A stretch of 57,919 bases of DNA from an uncultured Clostridia bacterium. Lineage in GTDB: Bacteria; Bacillota; Clostridia; TANB77; CAG-508. This document shows, piece by piece, positions 17,758 to 27,597 of the stretch (positions are counted from its first letter, which is position 1; the number at the start of each line of letters is the position of its first letter). The stretch lies in the NCBI GenBank assembly GCA_944393385.1, contig CALYAA010000009.1:1-57919 (forward strand). Reading direction: 5' to 3'. A program made the translations under genes and the position numbers. The notes under the pieces are model-generated. The model did not search any database, was not told the origin of the DNA, and saw only the letters and a program-made list of their open reading frames with translations.

Positions 17758-18714
17758 TTATTTATTTAATATTGGATCTATTTCATTTTTTATATTTTCT
17801 TTCATAATTTCACAACTATAGTCAAATTTTGCTTGATCCTCTTTATTTAGTTTTAATTCTAATAATTCTTTTACACCATCTTTATTTATAACAGCTGGTA
17901 CTCCTATATAAATTCCGTTTTGTCCATATTCATGGTCTAAGTATGAAGAAATTGTTAAAATAGAATTTTCATCATTTAAAACCGCTTTTACTAATCTAGT
18001 TAATGCCATTCCTATACCATAATATGTTGCTTTTTTCTTTTCTATGATTTCATATGCTGCTTTCCAAACTCCATCATGTATTTTCTTTAAATCTTCCATT
18101 GGATGATTATTATCTTTCATTATGTCTATCATTTTTTTACAACCTACATAACAATGTTCCCAAGGAACTAAAGATGAATCTCCATGTTCTCCTAATATAT
18201 AAGCATGTACATTTTTACTTGAAATTTGAAGATAATCAGCAATTAAGTATCTTAAACGTGCTGTGTCTAATACTGTTCCAGAGCCAAATACTTTTGATTT
18301 TGGTGCACCAGAAACTTGTGCTACCACATATGTCATTAAATCTACCGGATTACTTGCAACTATATATATACCTTTAAATCCACTTGCTTTAATATTTTCC
18401 GTTATTTCTTTTACAATTTTTGCATTTGCAACAGCTAACTCAAGTCTAGATTGACCTGGTTTTTGTGATAATCCTGCTGTTATTACTACAATATTTGCAT
18501 CTTTACATTCAGAATAATCTCCTGCCTTTATAACCATTTTTTGTGGTGCATATGGTAAACAATGAGATAAATCCATTTCTTCGCCTATTGCTTTATCTTT
18601 TGCTATATCAATTAGTACTAGTTCATCAACACCTCCTTGATTTAGTATAGAATAAGCCATGCTCATTCCTACAAAACCAGCTCCAACTAATACAACTTTT
18701 TTATTTGTGTTCAT
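17758..18714 (-). CDS. ldh: L-lactate dehydrogenase
   Basis: The 318-residue protein is an NAD-dependent L-lactate dehydrogenase reducing pyruvate at the end of fermentation. It has the Rossmann motif VGAGFVGMSMA, the substrate loop SQKPGQSRLEL with Gln at the specificity position (Arg would mean malate dehydrogenase), the Arg of DTARLR and the catalytic His in GEHGDSS. The length is standard. An AAAGGAGG site precedes the start, with a TATAAT about 35 bp further upstream. It is monocistronic, flanked by a hairpin terminator and by a non-coding gap of about 250 bp. Confidence 0.93.
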   Translation of the reverse strand: MNTNKKVVLVGAGFVGMSMAYSILNQGGVDELVLIDIAKDKAIGEEMDLSHCLPYAPQKMVIKAGDYSECKDANIVVITAGLSQKPGQSRLELAVANAKIVKEITENIKASGFKGIYIVASNPVDLMTYVVAQVSGAPKSKVFGSGTVLDTARLRYLIADYLQISSKNVHAYILGEHGDSSLVPWEHCYVGCKKMIDIMKDNNHPMEDLKKIHDGVWKAAYEIIEKKKATYYGIGMALTRLVKAVLNDENSILTISSYLDHEYGQNGIYIGVPAVINKDGVKELLELKLNKEDQAKFDYSCEIMKENIKNEIDPILNK

Positions 18715-18940
18715 AAATATTCCTCCTTTACCACAAATTTCTTTTTGACTATAATATTATATCATACTTTTTTAAATTTTAAACTAATTTTTTATTTAAT
18801 TTTTGTTTTTTTTGCTGGATTTTATTACTTATAATGTTGATATATTAATATTTCTTAAGTCTTTAAGTTATGTCCAATATTTTAGAATTTGTAACATGAT
18901 TTATTAGTTTTGAGTGATAGCTACTTTTTATAAAAGCTCA

Positions 18941-18975
18941 AATAAAGAGCAAACAATAAAAGTTTGCTCTTTATT
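18941..18975 (-). terminator. Terminator overlapping the pilin stop
   Basis: AATAAAGAGCAAAC and GTTTGCTCTTTATT form a perfect 14-bp stem around a short loop; the hairpin starts within the last codons of the fimbrial gene. Confidence 0.75.
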
Positions 18976-20593
18976 TTACATTTCTTTTTTTAATAGCTAC
19001 AAACATTAATCCAATTCCTATTCCTAAGAATACAATTCCACATGCTACAAATATTGTTGTTCCTATACCACCTGTTTCTGGTAATTGGAATCCTTGGCTA
19101 TTTGTAAAGTTAATTGCATAAACTCCATCTGAATCATCATCTAAAACACCATCTATAGTTTTATCAGCAAGTGTAATTTCTTTTGTTTCTGTTGCTTTAT
19201 TATAACCAGCTGGTGCTTTTGTTTCTTCTAAAGTATATATATCTGTGTCAAGTCCATATATTTTTAATACACCATTTGAATCAACAGCCATTGATTCTAC
19301 ACCACTTTCAGATTGATAATATACTCCATCAGCTACTTTTGTGAATTTTAATTTTTGTCCATCTAATGATAGAGCAAATTCTGCTCCTGTTAATTTTGTT
19401 TGTGGATTTGCTTTATCAACTTTTGTTACTTCAATTCCATATGTGAATACTGTAACATTATTATTTGGATCATCTGGTGTATCTGGGTCTCCATCTGTTC
19501 CTGTTTCTTGTGTTTTAAAACTATCATCAACATATGGATTATTACTATAATCTAAAAATGCTTTATTTGAATATCCAGTTCCTGGTTGTACAGAAGTATC
19601 TAAATTTGCCTCATATCTTACTATAATTTTTTCATATGAACTTATTTGGTCATAATTAAAATTAATTGAGAATGTTACATTTTGATTATCATCTGCAACT
19701 GGTCTTTGAGCGTTTTCTGTTGTTAATGTATAATGTGTGTCTGCTGTTAATAATGTTTCCTTATTACCTTCTTGAGATTGTTCATCATATCCATAAACTT
19801 TAATTGAATCTGTATGTAAAACTAATCCTGTACTTAATTTATCACTTATATAATATTTTTTTGCTATTGTATTTGGTAAGTATGTTGGAACATCAGCTGT
19901 TATTTCATAGTTAATAACATCTTTTGTACTAACACTATCTTTATCTTGTCCATTTACTTTTTTAGAAATTGTTGGTGTAGAAGATTTTACATCTGCACTA
20001 AATGCTGGTAATGTATAACTTCCTCCACCAGCTTGTGGTGTAGCATTTACTACTACTGGTTCGTAAATTCTATATCCACCTTCAATTACAATTAAATATG
20101 TTCCCATATCTAAATCTGAAAATGTAGCAGATTCTGTTAATTGCTCATCTTTTTCAGGATATCCACCATCTCCAAGTGTTCCTGAAGCTGTTGTTGTTTT
20201 TGTTGTTAATCCTGTAATTGTACTATCTTTTATAGCTGCTGTTAATGCACTATAAAAAGCTTTTTTTGTATCTGTAGAAGCATTCATATCTTCTTCAAAT
20301 TTTTCTAAGTCATTTCCATATATTGAATATGTGTCATGTGATTGTAACCATGTTTTAATTGGTGCAACCCAAGAGTATGGTGGCTCTATAAGTTGGTTAT
20401 TATCAAAATCATAGCTTACTGTTGTTAATTGATAAGCTGTTAGGTCAATTCCTGGTTCTAGCTTATTAATTGTTATTGTAGCTTTGTCACTACTTCCAAT
20501 GTCAGCAAATGAATATGTGCTAAACATTGTAAGTAACATCATGACGCATACTATTGATGCAATCATTTTAAATAATTTTGTTTTTTCTTTCAT
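18971..20593 (-). CDS. LPETG-anchored isopeptide fimbrial protein (pilin)
   Basis: The 540-residue protein has a signal peptide (about residues 1-30, ending SFA), a long beta-rich region typical of isopeptide-forming fimbrial subunits, and a C-terminal sorting signal: LPETG near residue 504, a hydrophobic helix, then KKRNVK. A SpaA/Cna-B-like module near residues 385-480 shows GAEFALS and the family-type ending ETKAPAGYN. Such proteins are polymerised by class C sortases through Lys-Thr isopeptide bonds; two class C sortase genes lie 2.6 kb away in divergent orientation. It is probably the major pilin. AGGGAGAG precedes the start. Confidence 0.9.
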   Translation of the reverse strand: MKEKTKLFKMIASIVCVMMLLTMFSTYSFADIGSSDKATITINKLEPGIDLTAYQLTTVSYDFDNNQLIEPPYSWVAPIKTWLQSHDTYSIYGNDLEKFEEDMNASTDTKKAFYSALTAAIKDSTITGLTTKTTTASGTLGDGGYPEKDEQLTESATFSDLDMGTYLIVIEGGYRIYEPVVVNATPQAGGGSYTLPAFSADVKSSTPTISKKVNGQDKDSVSTKDVINYEITADVPTYLPNTIAKKYYISDKLSTGLVLHTDSIKVYGYDEQSQEGNKETLLTADTHYTLTTENAQRPVADDNQNVTFSINFNYDQISSYEKIIVRYEANLDTSVQPGTGYSNKAFLDYSNNPYVDDSFKTQETGTDGDPDTPDDPNNNVTVFTYGIEVTKVDKANPQTKLTGAEFALSLDGQKLKFTKVADGVYYQSESGVESMAVDSNGVLKIYGLDTDIYTLEETKAPAGYNKATETKEITLADKTIDGVLDDDSDGVYAINFTNSQGFQLPETGGIGTTIFVACGIVFLGIGIGLMFVAIKKRNVK

Positions 20594-20714
20594 TTGTTTT
20601 CTCTCCCTTTCTTCTTTTTTTCTACATATTTTATACTATGTAATTTTTGTTTTTTTATTTATTATATAAGTGTATTTTAATAACTAATTTAAATTTTTCT
20701 TTGAGTCTACCTTC

Positions 20715-22830
20715 TTACTGTGTTTTTTTCTTTTGGAATATAATTTTATTAACTATTATTAATATAATTCCTATTCCTATTATACTAATTCCAATTTTAT
20801 AGAAATTTTCAATTAAAGAAATTTTTTTTGGTTATTTGTATATTTCCATCTTCAAGAATTTTTACATCTTCATTTTCTATTGCATTTGGATTATCCCATG
20901 TTAAAATATTTGTTGTAGTATCATAGGTTCCTGTCCCAGTAATTGTTAAATTTTCTTTATCATATACTCCATTACTTATATTTGATTTTTCTTCATTAAT
21001 TTCATATGGAAGTGTATCTACTATTGTTATTTTAGCATTTCCTATATAATCTTTTATTGCAACTTTATAAGAAATATCATAATCTATATTATTTGTTATT
21101 GAGTTAATTTTTAAAGGTCCTTGTTTTTCTATTGTACTATTTTCTTTTAATTTATAATAATATATTACTTCTTTGACTGTTGAAGCTTCTATAATCCCTA
21201 CTGCATTTTGTGGAAAATTTTCTTGTGATAATTCATACATTGGAGGTATTTCAGTACTTGGCTCTGCTCTATATAAATCTCCAACATTTCCTTCTATTAT
21301 TGTATCTTCTACTAATTTTTGCTTAGTTCCATCTATATAATGATGTACTATTATTTCTGATTTTTGTGACTCTGTTGGTAAGTTGAAAGACATTGTACAG
21401 TTAGAACCTCCAACACCTCTTTCTAGATAAAAAATATCTAATTTATGTTGTTTTTCTAAGTCAATATTCCAATCTGTTCCAAGTTTATCTGTAAGATTCT
21501 CTGTACTTTTTACTGTAACTCCAGAGTCACCTTTCTTGCCTTTATATATTTTTATCTCTTCCGTTGCAAAATTTACATCTGCAGAAATTTCGTTATGAAT
21601 TCCTCCTAAGTCTATAATTAATTGTCCATCTAGAAATATCCAGATATCATCATCACCAGAAAATTCAAATATTATATCTTCTGCTTTTCCTACATTTGTT
21701 TTTCCATCTTCCGTCATATAAAATGGTATTTGTGTATGCATTCCAAAATGATATATTGCATTTTCTCCATTATTATAATTAAATGGAAAAAATCATTGAA
21801 ATGTACCTCCTGTACCATTATAAGTGTTTTTTTGATCTTGAATAATCAAATTAGTATTGCTTTGTGGGACACCATTTTTAAAATTTACTTCCATTTCTAA
21901 ACTTTTAAATTCGTACATTCCATTTCCCAATGATTTAAATGGGATTCCTACATCTGTATAAATTTGTTTTGCAGTTGTTGAGGTTTCATCAAAAATTCTG
22001 GTTGGATCTCTATCATAAACTTTTGTTACAGGATTTCCAAATATTGGTTTCGAAGTAATTTCAGGTTTTATAAATTGAATATTTCCATTTTCATCTAACT
22101 TTTGTTCAACAAGTCCTGTATAAGCATCATTAGGTGAATCACTATTCCATTTATTATAAGAACTTAACTCAATATCCCCACTATAATTTGGAATTTTTTG
22201 TCTCTCACTAAAATATATTCCTTGTCCATCACTTGGTGTTCCTCCTCCAAAAATAGTCCCTGGATCATAATTTGAAGCATCAAAAACTGCTTTTGCATCA
22301 TATTTAAAAAATGTTACTTTTTGATAATATGGTTCTAATTCTTGTTTTATTGTTATAGTCACAGAATTGGATTCTATTACTTCTCCATTATAATTTACCA
22401 TTGCATGTAATGTTACTGTACCTACGCTTTTTCCTGTTATATATATATTGTCGCTATCTGAAGTAATTTCTATATTTCCTCCATCATCTGTTTCAGAAAC
22501 CCATTCTACTGTAGTATTATTATATAATATTTCTTCTCCATTGTAAAGAATTCTTATATTAAGCTTTGTATTATCATTTTCTTGCAATGAGATTATGTTA
22601 TTATTAACAGATATATATGCCACACTATTAATATTTTCTTTTATATAATCTACAGTTTCATTTACTAAACCATTTTCTAGTTTGGCTCTTTGAATAGTAT
22701 TTATAACATTTATTGTTGTTAATGTTGAAATTAATATTCCAATTATAATAAAAGTGATAATTGTTTTGCTTAAATTAAATTCTATAATAATTGGGTCTTT
22801 TGTATTTTTTATTTGATTATCTTTTTTCAT
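20715..22830 (-). pseudogene. Broken surface adhesin (fibro-slime / MucBP), in-frame TGA plus frameshift
   Basis: The reading frame starts at 22830 with the shared anchor motif IIIEFNLSK and a membrane segment. It continues through a Big2-like domain into a fibro-slime domain, where a TGA (21795-21793) interrupts GGTFQ / FFPFN; the same frame then continues with YHFGMHTQIPFYM and FEFSGDDDIWIFLDG. A MucBP-like module (HHYIDG...YYYKL) follows. At a run of eight A residues (20829-20822) the frame ends early; with one A fewer it continues to 20715 through IGISIIGIGIILII, a C-terminal membrane anchor much like that of the 46694 gene. So two lesions split a protein of about 700 residues. It would be the tip or adhesin partner of the pilin locus. 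A LPXTG-like box is not visible before the anchor. Confidence 0.8.
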
Positions 22831-22892
22831 AAAGTACTTCCTTTCTTTTTACATCATCAGTTATAGACATTAAAAATATCTTTATATAAATT

Positions 22893-23051
<159 letters not shown>

Positions 23052-23237
23052 TTTTTGACTCCCTCATAAATATTTTTTATCATTTTTATCTTTTTTTGTC
23101 AATAGATTAGTCAAGTTTTTTAATATGAAAAATTTAGTATGTTTTACAAAATTTCTTTTTAAAATATTACTTGAATATATATAAACTATTTGTTAAAATA
23201 TATAAAGGATAAATATTTAAATAGTGGAGAGAAAATA

Positions 23238-24428
23238 ATGTCAAAAACGAAAGAAAAAAAAATCAAAAGAAATACAAAATCAAATAATAATAATTTAACA
23301 AGCAATAAGAATTTAAATTCAAAAAATATTTCTAAAGTAGAAACAGTCAATAAAGCAAAAAATATAAAAAATAATATATCAAAAGATAAAGAAAATAATA
23401 TAAATCCAAAAAAATTAAGTAAAAAAGATTTTGAAGAAACTATTAACCAAAATACTCAAGATAAAAATATACAAAAAAACATTGACAATAATACTCAAAC
23501 GAAAGATAAGAACAATTCTTTTGAAAAAGCCAAAAAGCTTGACAAGAAAAAACATTATAACAATAAAATAACACTTTTATTATCTTTATTACTTATTTTT
23601 GGAGGTGTAATTATATCTTTATATCCAAGTGTTAGTAATTACTTTGCCGAAAAAAATCAAGTAGAGATTATAGAAAAATATGATGAATTAGTTTTTTCAA
23701 TTGATGAGCAAGGTGTAGAAGAAGAATTACAAAAAGCTCAAACATATAACGAAAACCTAGCCGGAGATCCTGTACATGACCCATTTGTTGAAGGAAGTGG
23801 ATATGCACTACCTACTAATTATACAAGTATTTTAAACTTTACAGATAGCGGAATAATGGCTTATATTGAAATCCCAAAGATTTCTGTACACTTACCTATT
23901 TACCATGGCACTAGTAGTGAAGTACTTGAAAAAGGTGTTGGGCATATACAGTCAACCTCTTTGCCTATTGGTGGAGAATCCACACATTGTGTTTTAACAG
24001 GTCATACCGGTTTACCTAGTGTAGAACTTTTTACTAGATTAGATGAATTAGATATTGGTGATATTTTTTACATACATGTTTTAAATAAAGTATTAACTTA
24101 TAAAGTATATGAAACAAAAGTAATTTTGCCAGATAAAATTGATGAATTACAAGTGATTCCTGGAAAAGATTATATTACTTTAGTAACTTGTACTCCTTAT
24201 GGTGTAAATACTCATCGTTTATTAGTAAAAGCAGAGCAAGTTGAATATGAAGAATATGTTGAACCTACTCAACAAACAACAACTACTCCTATTCAAGATA
24301 TTGAGGATGCTATTAGTGAAAAAGATTATTATTTTATTGGAATTACTATTGGTATATTAATTTTATTAGTATTGTTGATTATTTTTATAATAAAATTAAT
24401 AATAAAAAAATTTATTAAGCACAATTAA
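23238..24428 (+). CDS. Class C sortase with long basic cytoplasmic N-terminus
   Basis: Class C sortases assemble pili by transpeptidation between LPXTG and pilin Lys residues. The protein (about 396 residues from the ATG at 23238, chosen for the GTGGAGA site just upstream) has a Lys/Asn-rich N-terminus of about 110 residues, a membrane segment (about 112-133), the sortase beta barrel with His in LTGHTGL (near 255), Cys in LVTCTPYG (near 317) and Arg in NTHRLLV (near 326), and a C-terminal membrane segment (about 365-390). The C-terminal helix and TxTP.G pattern fit class C. It diverges from the adhesin/pilin genes and precedes a second sortase. Confidence 0.9.
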   Translation: MSKTKEKKIKRNTKSNNNNLTSNKNLNSKNISKVETVNKAKNIKNNISKDKENNINPKKLSKKDFEETINQNTQDKNIQKNIDNNTQTKDKNNSFEKAKKLDKKKHYNNKITLLLSLLLIFGGVIISLYPSVSNYFAEKNQVEIIEKYDELVFSIDEQGVEEELQKAQTYNENLAGDPVHDPFVEGSGYALPTNYTSILNFTDSGIMAYIEIPKISVHLPIYHGTSSEVLEKGVGHIQSTSLPIGGESTHCVLTGHTGLPSVELFTRLDELDIGDIFYIHVLNKVLTYKVYETKVILPDKIDELQVIPGKDYITLVTCTPYGVNTHRLLVKAEQVEYEEYVEPTQQTTTTPIQDIEDAISEKDYYFIGITIGILILLVLLIIFIIKLIIKKFIKHN

Positions 24429-24469
24429 TTTTTTAGAGTTTAATAAATATAGCCATTATTGTTTATGGT

Positions 24470-24513
24470 TTATAGGTATCCTTTTAAAAACCTAAATTTC
24501 AATTATATAAGGA
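24470..24513 (+). promoter_or_regulatory. 5'-UTR hairpin motif upstream of sortase 2
   Basis: GGTTTATAGGT and AAAAACCTAAAT can pair through a TTTA(TA)GGT/ACCTAAA stem, followed by TATATAAGGA, the ribosome binding site of sortase 2. The same arrangement is found upstream of ptsH (27463-27505, minus strand) and gerAB (38166-38216). Confidence 0.5.
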
Positions 24514-24524
24514 ACACTATAAAA

Positions 24525-25247
24525 ATGAATAAAAAAATAATAATTTTAATAGTTTTTGCAATTTTATTTATTTTGACTGGTATTGGATTTTTATTATATC
24601 CTAAATTAAGTAACTATTTTTATGAAAAAGATGTTCAAAAACAAAAAGATGAATTTATTGAAAAAATTGAAGAATTAGAAGTTGAAGCCAAAAGTGAAGA
24701 AAAAAATAATATTTTAGATGATTTGTATAATTTATTAAAACAAGAAAATGAAAATTTATATAAGAACCATCAAAAAAATTTAACAGATCCTTTCTCTTAT
24801 GAGCAATCTGCGATAGATTTAAGTCAATATGGAATTTCTGATAATACTATAGGTTTTTTACAAATTCCAAAAATGGATATAGAGGTTCCTATTTTGCTTG
24901 GAGCAAATAAAGCAAATATGTTAAAAGGTGCCGTACATCTTACAGAAACATCATATCCAATCGGTGGAGAAAATACTAATTCTGTTATTGCTGCACATAG
25001 AGGTTATGGAAAAGCTACACTTTTTAGACATATAGAAAAGCTTGAGAACGGTGATAAAATATATATCCAAAACTTTAAAGAAAAATTAGTTTATGAAGTG
25101 TATGAAATTATAATAATTTTACCTAATGAAGTTGGAGAATTATTAATTGAAGACGGAAAAGATATTATTACACTATTATCATGTCATCCTTATCGTGTAA
25201 ATTCTCATAGATATGTTGTAAAAGCTCAAAGAGTTTTTGAAGAATAA
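24525..25247 (+). CDS. Second class C sortase
   Basis: Starting at ATG 24525 (AAGGA at 24509-24513) the product is 240 residues with an N-terminal membrane segment (about 4-27), a coiled Lys/Glu linker and a sortase domain: His in AAHRGYG (near 157), Cys in LLSCHPYR (near 219) and Arg in NSHRYVV (near 228). It lacks the C-terminal membrane helix of the first sortase. It follows that gene after about 96 bp. Two sortases could split pilin polymerisation and wall anchoring. It ends at a bidirectional terminator facing ptsI. Confidence 0.88.
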   Translation: MNKKIIILIVFAILFILTGIGFLLYPKLSNYFYEKDVQKQKDEFIEKIEELEVEAKSEEKNNILDDLYNLLKQENENLYKNHQKNLTDPFSYEQSAIDLSQYGISDNTIGFLQIPKMDIEVPILLGANKANMLKGAVHLTETSYPIGGENTNSVIAAHRGYGKATLFRHIEKLENGDKIYIQNFKEKLVYEVYEIIIILPNEVGELLIEDGKDIITLLSCHPYRVNSHRYVVKAQRVFEE

Positions 25248-25278
25248 ATATTTATTTCATAATTAAAGTCTAACACAA

Positions 25279-25340
25279 AAAAATGTTGGTAATTCATCTT
25301 AATAGAAAACATATATTAAAATGTTTTACCAACATTTTTA
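25279..25340. terminator. Bidirectional terminator between convergent genes
   Basis: AAAAATGTTGGTAA and TTACCAACATTTTT form a long stem; a second short inverted repeat (AAAACAT / ATGTTTT) lies inside. It serves sortase 2 (plus) and ptsI (minus). Confidence 0.75.
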
Positions 25341-25366
25341 TATTATATATTTTATATATAAAAAAT

Positions 25367-27061
25367 TTATTTTTTGAATTTTTCCATTCTATCTTTAACT
25401 TCTTGAGAAGATGTCATATTTATTACTTCTTGAACTAATTTTTCACATTCATTTCTATCTAATTGAGTAATCAATTTTCTTGTTTGTAAAACCTTATTTG
25501 AATTCATAGAAAATTCATCTAATCCCATTCCTATTAATAAAGGTATAAACTTACTATCTCCTGCAACTTCTCCACACATTCCACAAAAAATCCCTTCTTT
25601 ATGGGCTCCATCTATAGTACACTTTATTAATTTTATTACTGCTGGATGATATTTTGAGTATAAACCTGCTATTTTTTCATTTCCTCTTTCTACTGCAACC
25701 GTATATTGAATTAAGTCATTTGTTCCTATACTGAAAAAGTCACATTCTTTTGCAAATTTTTCTGCCATAATAGCTGTTGAAGGAATTTCCACCATTATTC
25801 CTAATTTTATATCTTTTTTATATGGAATATTTTTTTCATTTAATTCATTTTTGCATTGTTCAACTATTTCTTTAGTTCTTCTTAATTCCTCAATAGATGA
25901 AATCATTGGAATCATAATAAAAACATTTCCATATGCACTTGCTTTAAGAATCGCTCTTATTTGTATTTTAAACATTTCTATATTATCTAAACATAATCTA
26001 ATTGCTCTATATCCCAAAAACGGATTTTCTTCTTTAGGTAAATTTAAATATTTTATTTCTTTATCTCCTCCTACATCTAGTGTTCTTATGATCACAGGTT
26101 TCCCTTGCATTTTTTCAGCAACTTCTTTATATGCAAAAAATTGTTCCTCTTCTGTTGGCATTTGTTTGCTATCCATATATAAAAATTCTGTTCTAAATAA
26201 TCCAATACCCTCAGCTGTACAGTCTAATACTTTATTTATATCTGATGGTATCCCTATATTAGATAATAATTCTACTTTAAATCCATCTTTAGTTATAGTT
26301 TCTATATTTTTATATTTTTCTAGTTCATTATTTTCTTCAAAAATCTTTCTTTGGATTTCTAACAACTTGTTTTCTTCATCTTTAGATGGATTTAAATATA
26401 TTTCTCCATTACTTCCATTCATTCCAATATATTCTACATCATTAAATACTTCTGTTATTTTATATATTTCTGTAATAAATGGTATTGAATGTGTTCTTGC
26501 CATAATAGCAGTATGTGAATTAACTCCACCTATTTCTGTAATAATTCCTGATACATTTTTAAAATCTAATTTGGCAGTATCAGATGTTGTTAATTCTTTT
26601 GCAACGATTATAGTCTTTTCTGGTAATTGACTTAAATTAATATTATCTTCATTAAATAATTTGGCAATAATTTTATTTTTTATATCTTTAATATCTCTCG
26701 CTCTTTCAGCCATATAATTATCTTCTATTTTTTCAAACATTTTTACTATTTTATCAAATCCTTCTTCTGTAGCATATTCTGCATTGTATTTAGAGTTTTT
26801 TATTAAATTTTCAGTTTCTATTGTTAGTGTTGGGTCTTGTACTAACATTAAATATGCTGTCATTATTTCTTTTTCTGTTCCTGATGATTTTTCCATTGTT
26901 TCTTCAATATCTTTTTGTACTTCTTCTAAAGCTATTTTGAACCTTTGCAATTCTTTTTCTATATTTTCTGCAATTTCTTTTTTTATTTTTCTATCTTGTT
27001 TTTCTACAATAAGAACTTTACCAAAGCCAACACCTTTTGAAATCCCTTTTCCTTTTATCAT
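25367..27061 (-). CDS. ptsI: PEP-protein phosphotransferase, PTS Enzyme I
   Basis: Enzyme I moves phosphate from PEP to HPr to start sugar uptake. The protein (about 564 residues) begins MIKGKGISKGVGFG, has the HPr-binding helices, the phospho-His motif GGVNSHTAIMART near residue 185 and the PEP-binding barrel with TEFLYMD, RTLDVGGDKE, IGTNDLIQY and the C-terminal CGEVAGD. I start at the ATG at 27061 (family start); a GTG three codons earlier lies too close to the GGA. ptsH lies upstream with about 100 bp between, containing a hairpin. Confidence 0.95.
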   Translation of the reverse strand: MIKGKGISKGVGFGKVLIVEKQDRKIKKEIAENIEKELQRFKIALEEVQKDIEETMEKSSGTEKEIMTAYLMLVQDPTLTIETENLIKNSKYNAEYATEEGFDKIVKMFEKIEDNYMAERARDIKDIKNKIIAKLFNEDNINLSQLPEKTIIVAKELTTSDTAKLDFKNVSGIITEIGGVNSHTAIMARTHSIPFITEIYKITEVFNDVEYIGMNGSNGEIYLNPSKDEENKLLEIQRKIFEENNELEKYKNIETITKDGFKVELLSNIGIPSDINKVLDCTAEGIGLFRTEFLYMDSKQMPTEEEQFFAYKEVAEKMQGKPVIIRTLDVGGDKEIKYLNLPKEENPFLGYRAIRLCLDNIEMFKIQIRAILKASAYGNVFIMIPMISSIEELRRTKEIVEQCKNELNEKNIPYKKDIKLGIMVEIPSTAIMAEKFAKECDFFSIGTNDLIQYTVAVERGNEKIAGLYSKYHPAVIKLIKCTIDGAHKEGIFCGMCGEVAGDSKFIPLLIGMGLDEFSMNSNKVLQTRKLITQLDRNECEKLVQEVINMTSSQEVKDRMEKFKK

Positions 27062-27098
27062 AATTTTCACTTTCCTTTTAAATATTTTTGTATTTTAA

Positions 27099-27149
27099 AA
27101 CACGACATGAGTACTTTTAAATTAAAAATTTATATTACATGTCGTGTTT
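27099..27149 (-). terminator. Hairpin between ptsH and ptsI
   Basis: AACACGACATG and CATGTCGTGTT form a perfect 11-bp stem with a 29-nt AT-rich loop. The 3' side continues TTTAAAATAC, so it may be a partial terminator or a processing/stability hairpin that sets different levels of HPr and Enzyme I. Confidence 0.6.
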
Positions 27150-27164
27150 ATTCTATATTTTAAA

Positions 27165-27437
27165 TTACTGTTCTCCAAAATTATTATTAAATGCTGTTTC
27201 TAATTCTTGTATTGCCATTTCTTCATCTATACCATCACATTGTATTTCTATTTCTGAACTTGACTTTATACCAGCTGACATTATATTTAAAATTGATTTA
27301 GCATTTATTTGTTTTCCATTAGCAATCAAATTAATTGTACTTTGATATTTAGATGCTATTTTTACAATTTCAGATGCTGGTCTAGCATGTATACCTGATT
27401 CATTTTTTAGAATTACTTTTTTTACTTTCATCTTCAT
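27165..27437 (-). CDS. ptsH: Phosphocarrier protein HPr
   Basis: The 90-residue HPr has the active His in ESGIHARPAS (near residue 17) and the regulatory Ser in NAKSILNIMSAG (near residue 48), the site of HPr kinase, so carbon catabolite control through P-Ser-HPr is likely. The first ATG (27437) or Met3 could be the start. Its AAGGAG site is about 25 nt from the first ATG, with a perfect palindrome between them. The 5' UTR also contains the GGTTTATAGGT hairpin motif shared with gerAB and sortase 2. Confidence 0.94.
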   Translation of the reverse strand: MKMKVKKVILKNESGIHARPASEIVKIASKYQSTINLIANGKQINAKSILNIMSAGIKSSSEIEIQCDGIDEEMAIQELETAFNNNFGEQ

Positions 27438-27441
27438 TTTA

Positions 27442-27458
27442 TCGTATATTATATACGA
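27442..27458 (-). promoter_or_regulatory. Hairpin between ribosome binding site and start codon of ptsH
   Basis: TCGTATATAATATACGA is a perfect palindrome between AAGGAG (27469-27464) and the ATG at 27437. If folded, it brings the two to an effective spacing of about 8 nt; unfolded they are about 25 nt apart. It could also be a DNA operator. Confidence 0.5.
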
Positions 27459-27462
27459 ATTT

Positions 27463-27505
27463 CTCCTTGTATAAAAAATTTAGGTTTTTGGTTTAACCTA
27501 TAAAC
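27463..27505 (-). promoter_or_regulatory. 5'-UTR hairpin motif upstream of ptsH
   Basis: On the minus strand GGTTTATAGGT, a short loop, AAAAACCTAAAT and then TACAAGGAG repeat the arrangement found upstream of sortase 2 and gerAB. Confidence 0.5.
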
Positions 27506-27597
27506 CTTTTAAAGTTTTTGTTATATCTAATTTTTTTGCAAGTAAAATAGTGTATATCTGTTTAAGAAAATCTCTTATTTTTATTAAATAACACTTA

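Noticed and set aside
21793..21795. TGA read as Trp or Gly (alternative genetic code) in the broken adhesin
   Set aside because: cwlD ends at a TGA at normal length and Trp is written TGG throughout (for example in asnS), so TGA is a stop here.
23190..23237. Upstream TTG start for sortase 1
   Set aside because: The ATG at 23238 has a clear GTGGAGA site; the TTG at 23190 does not.
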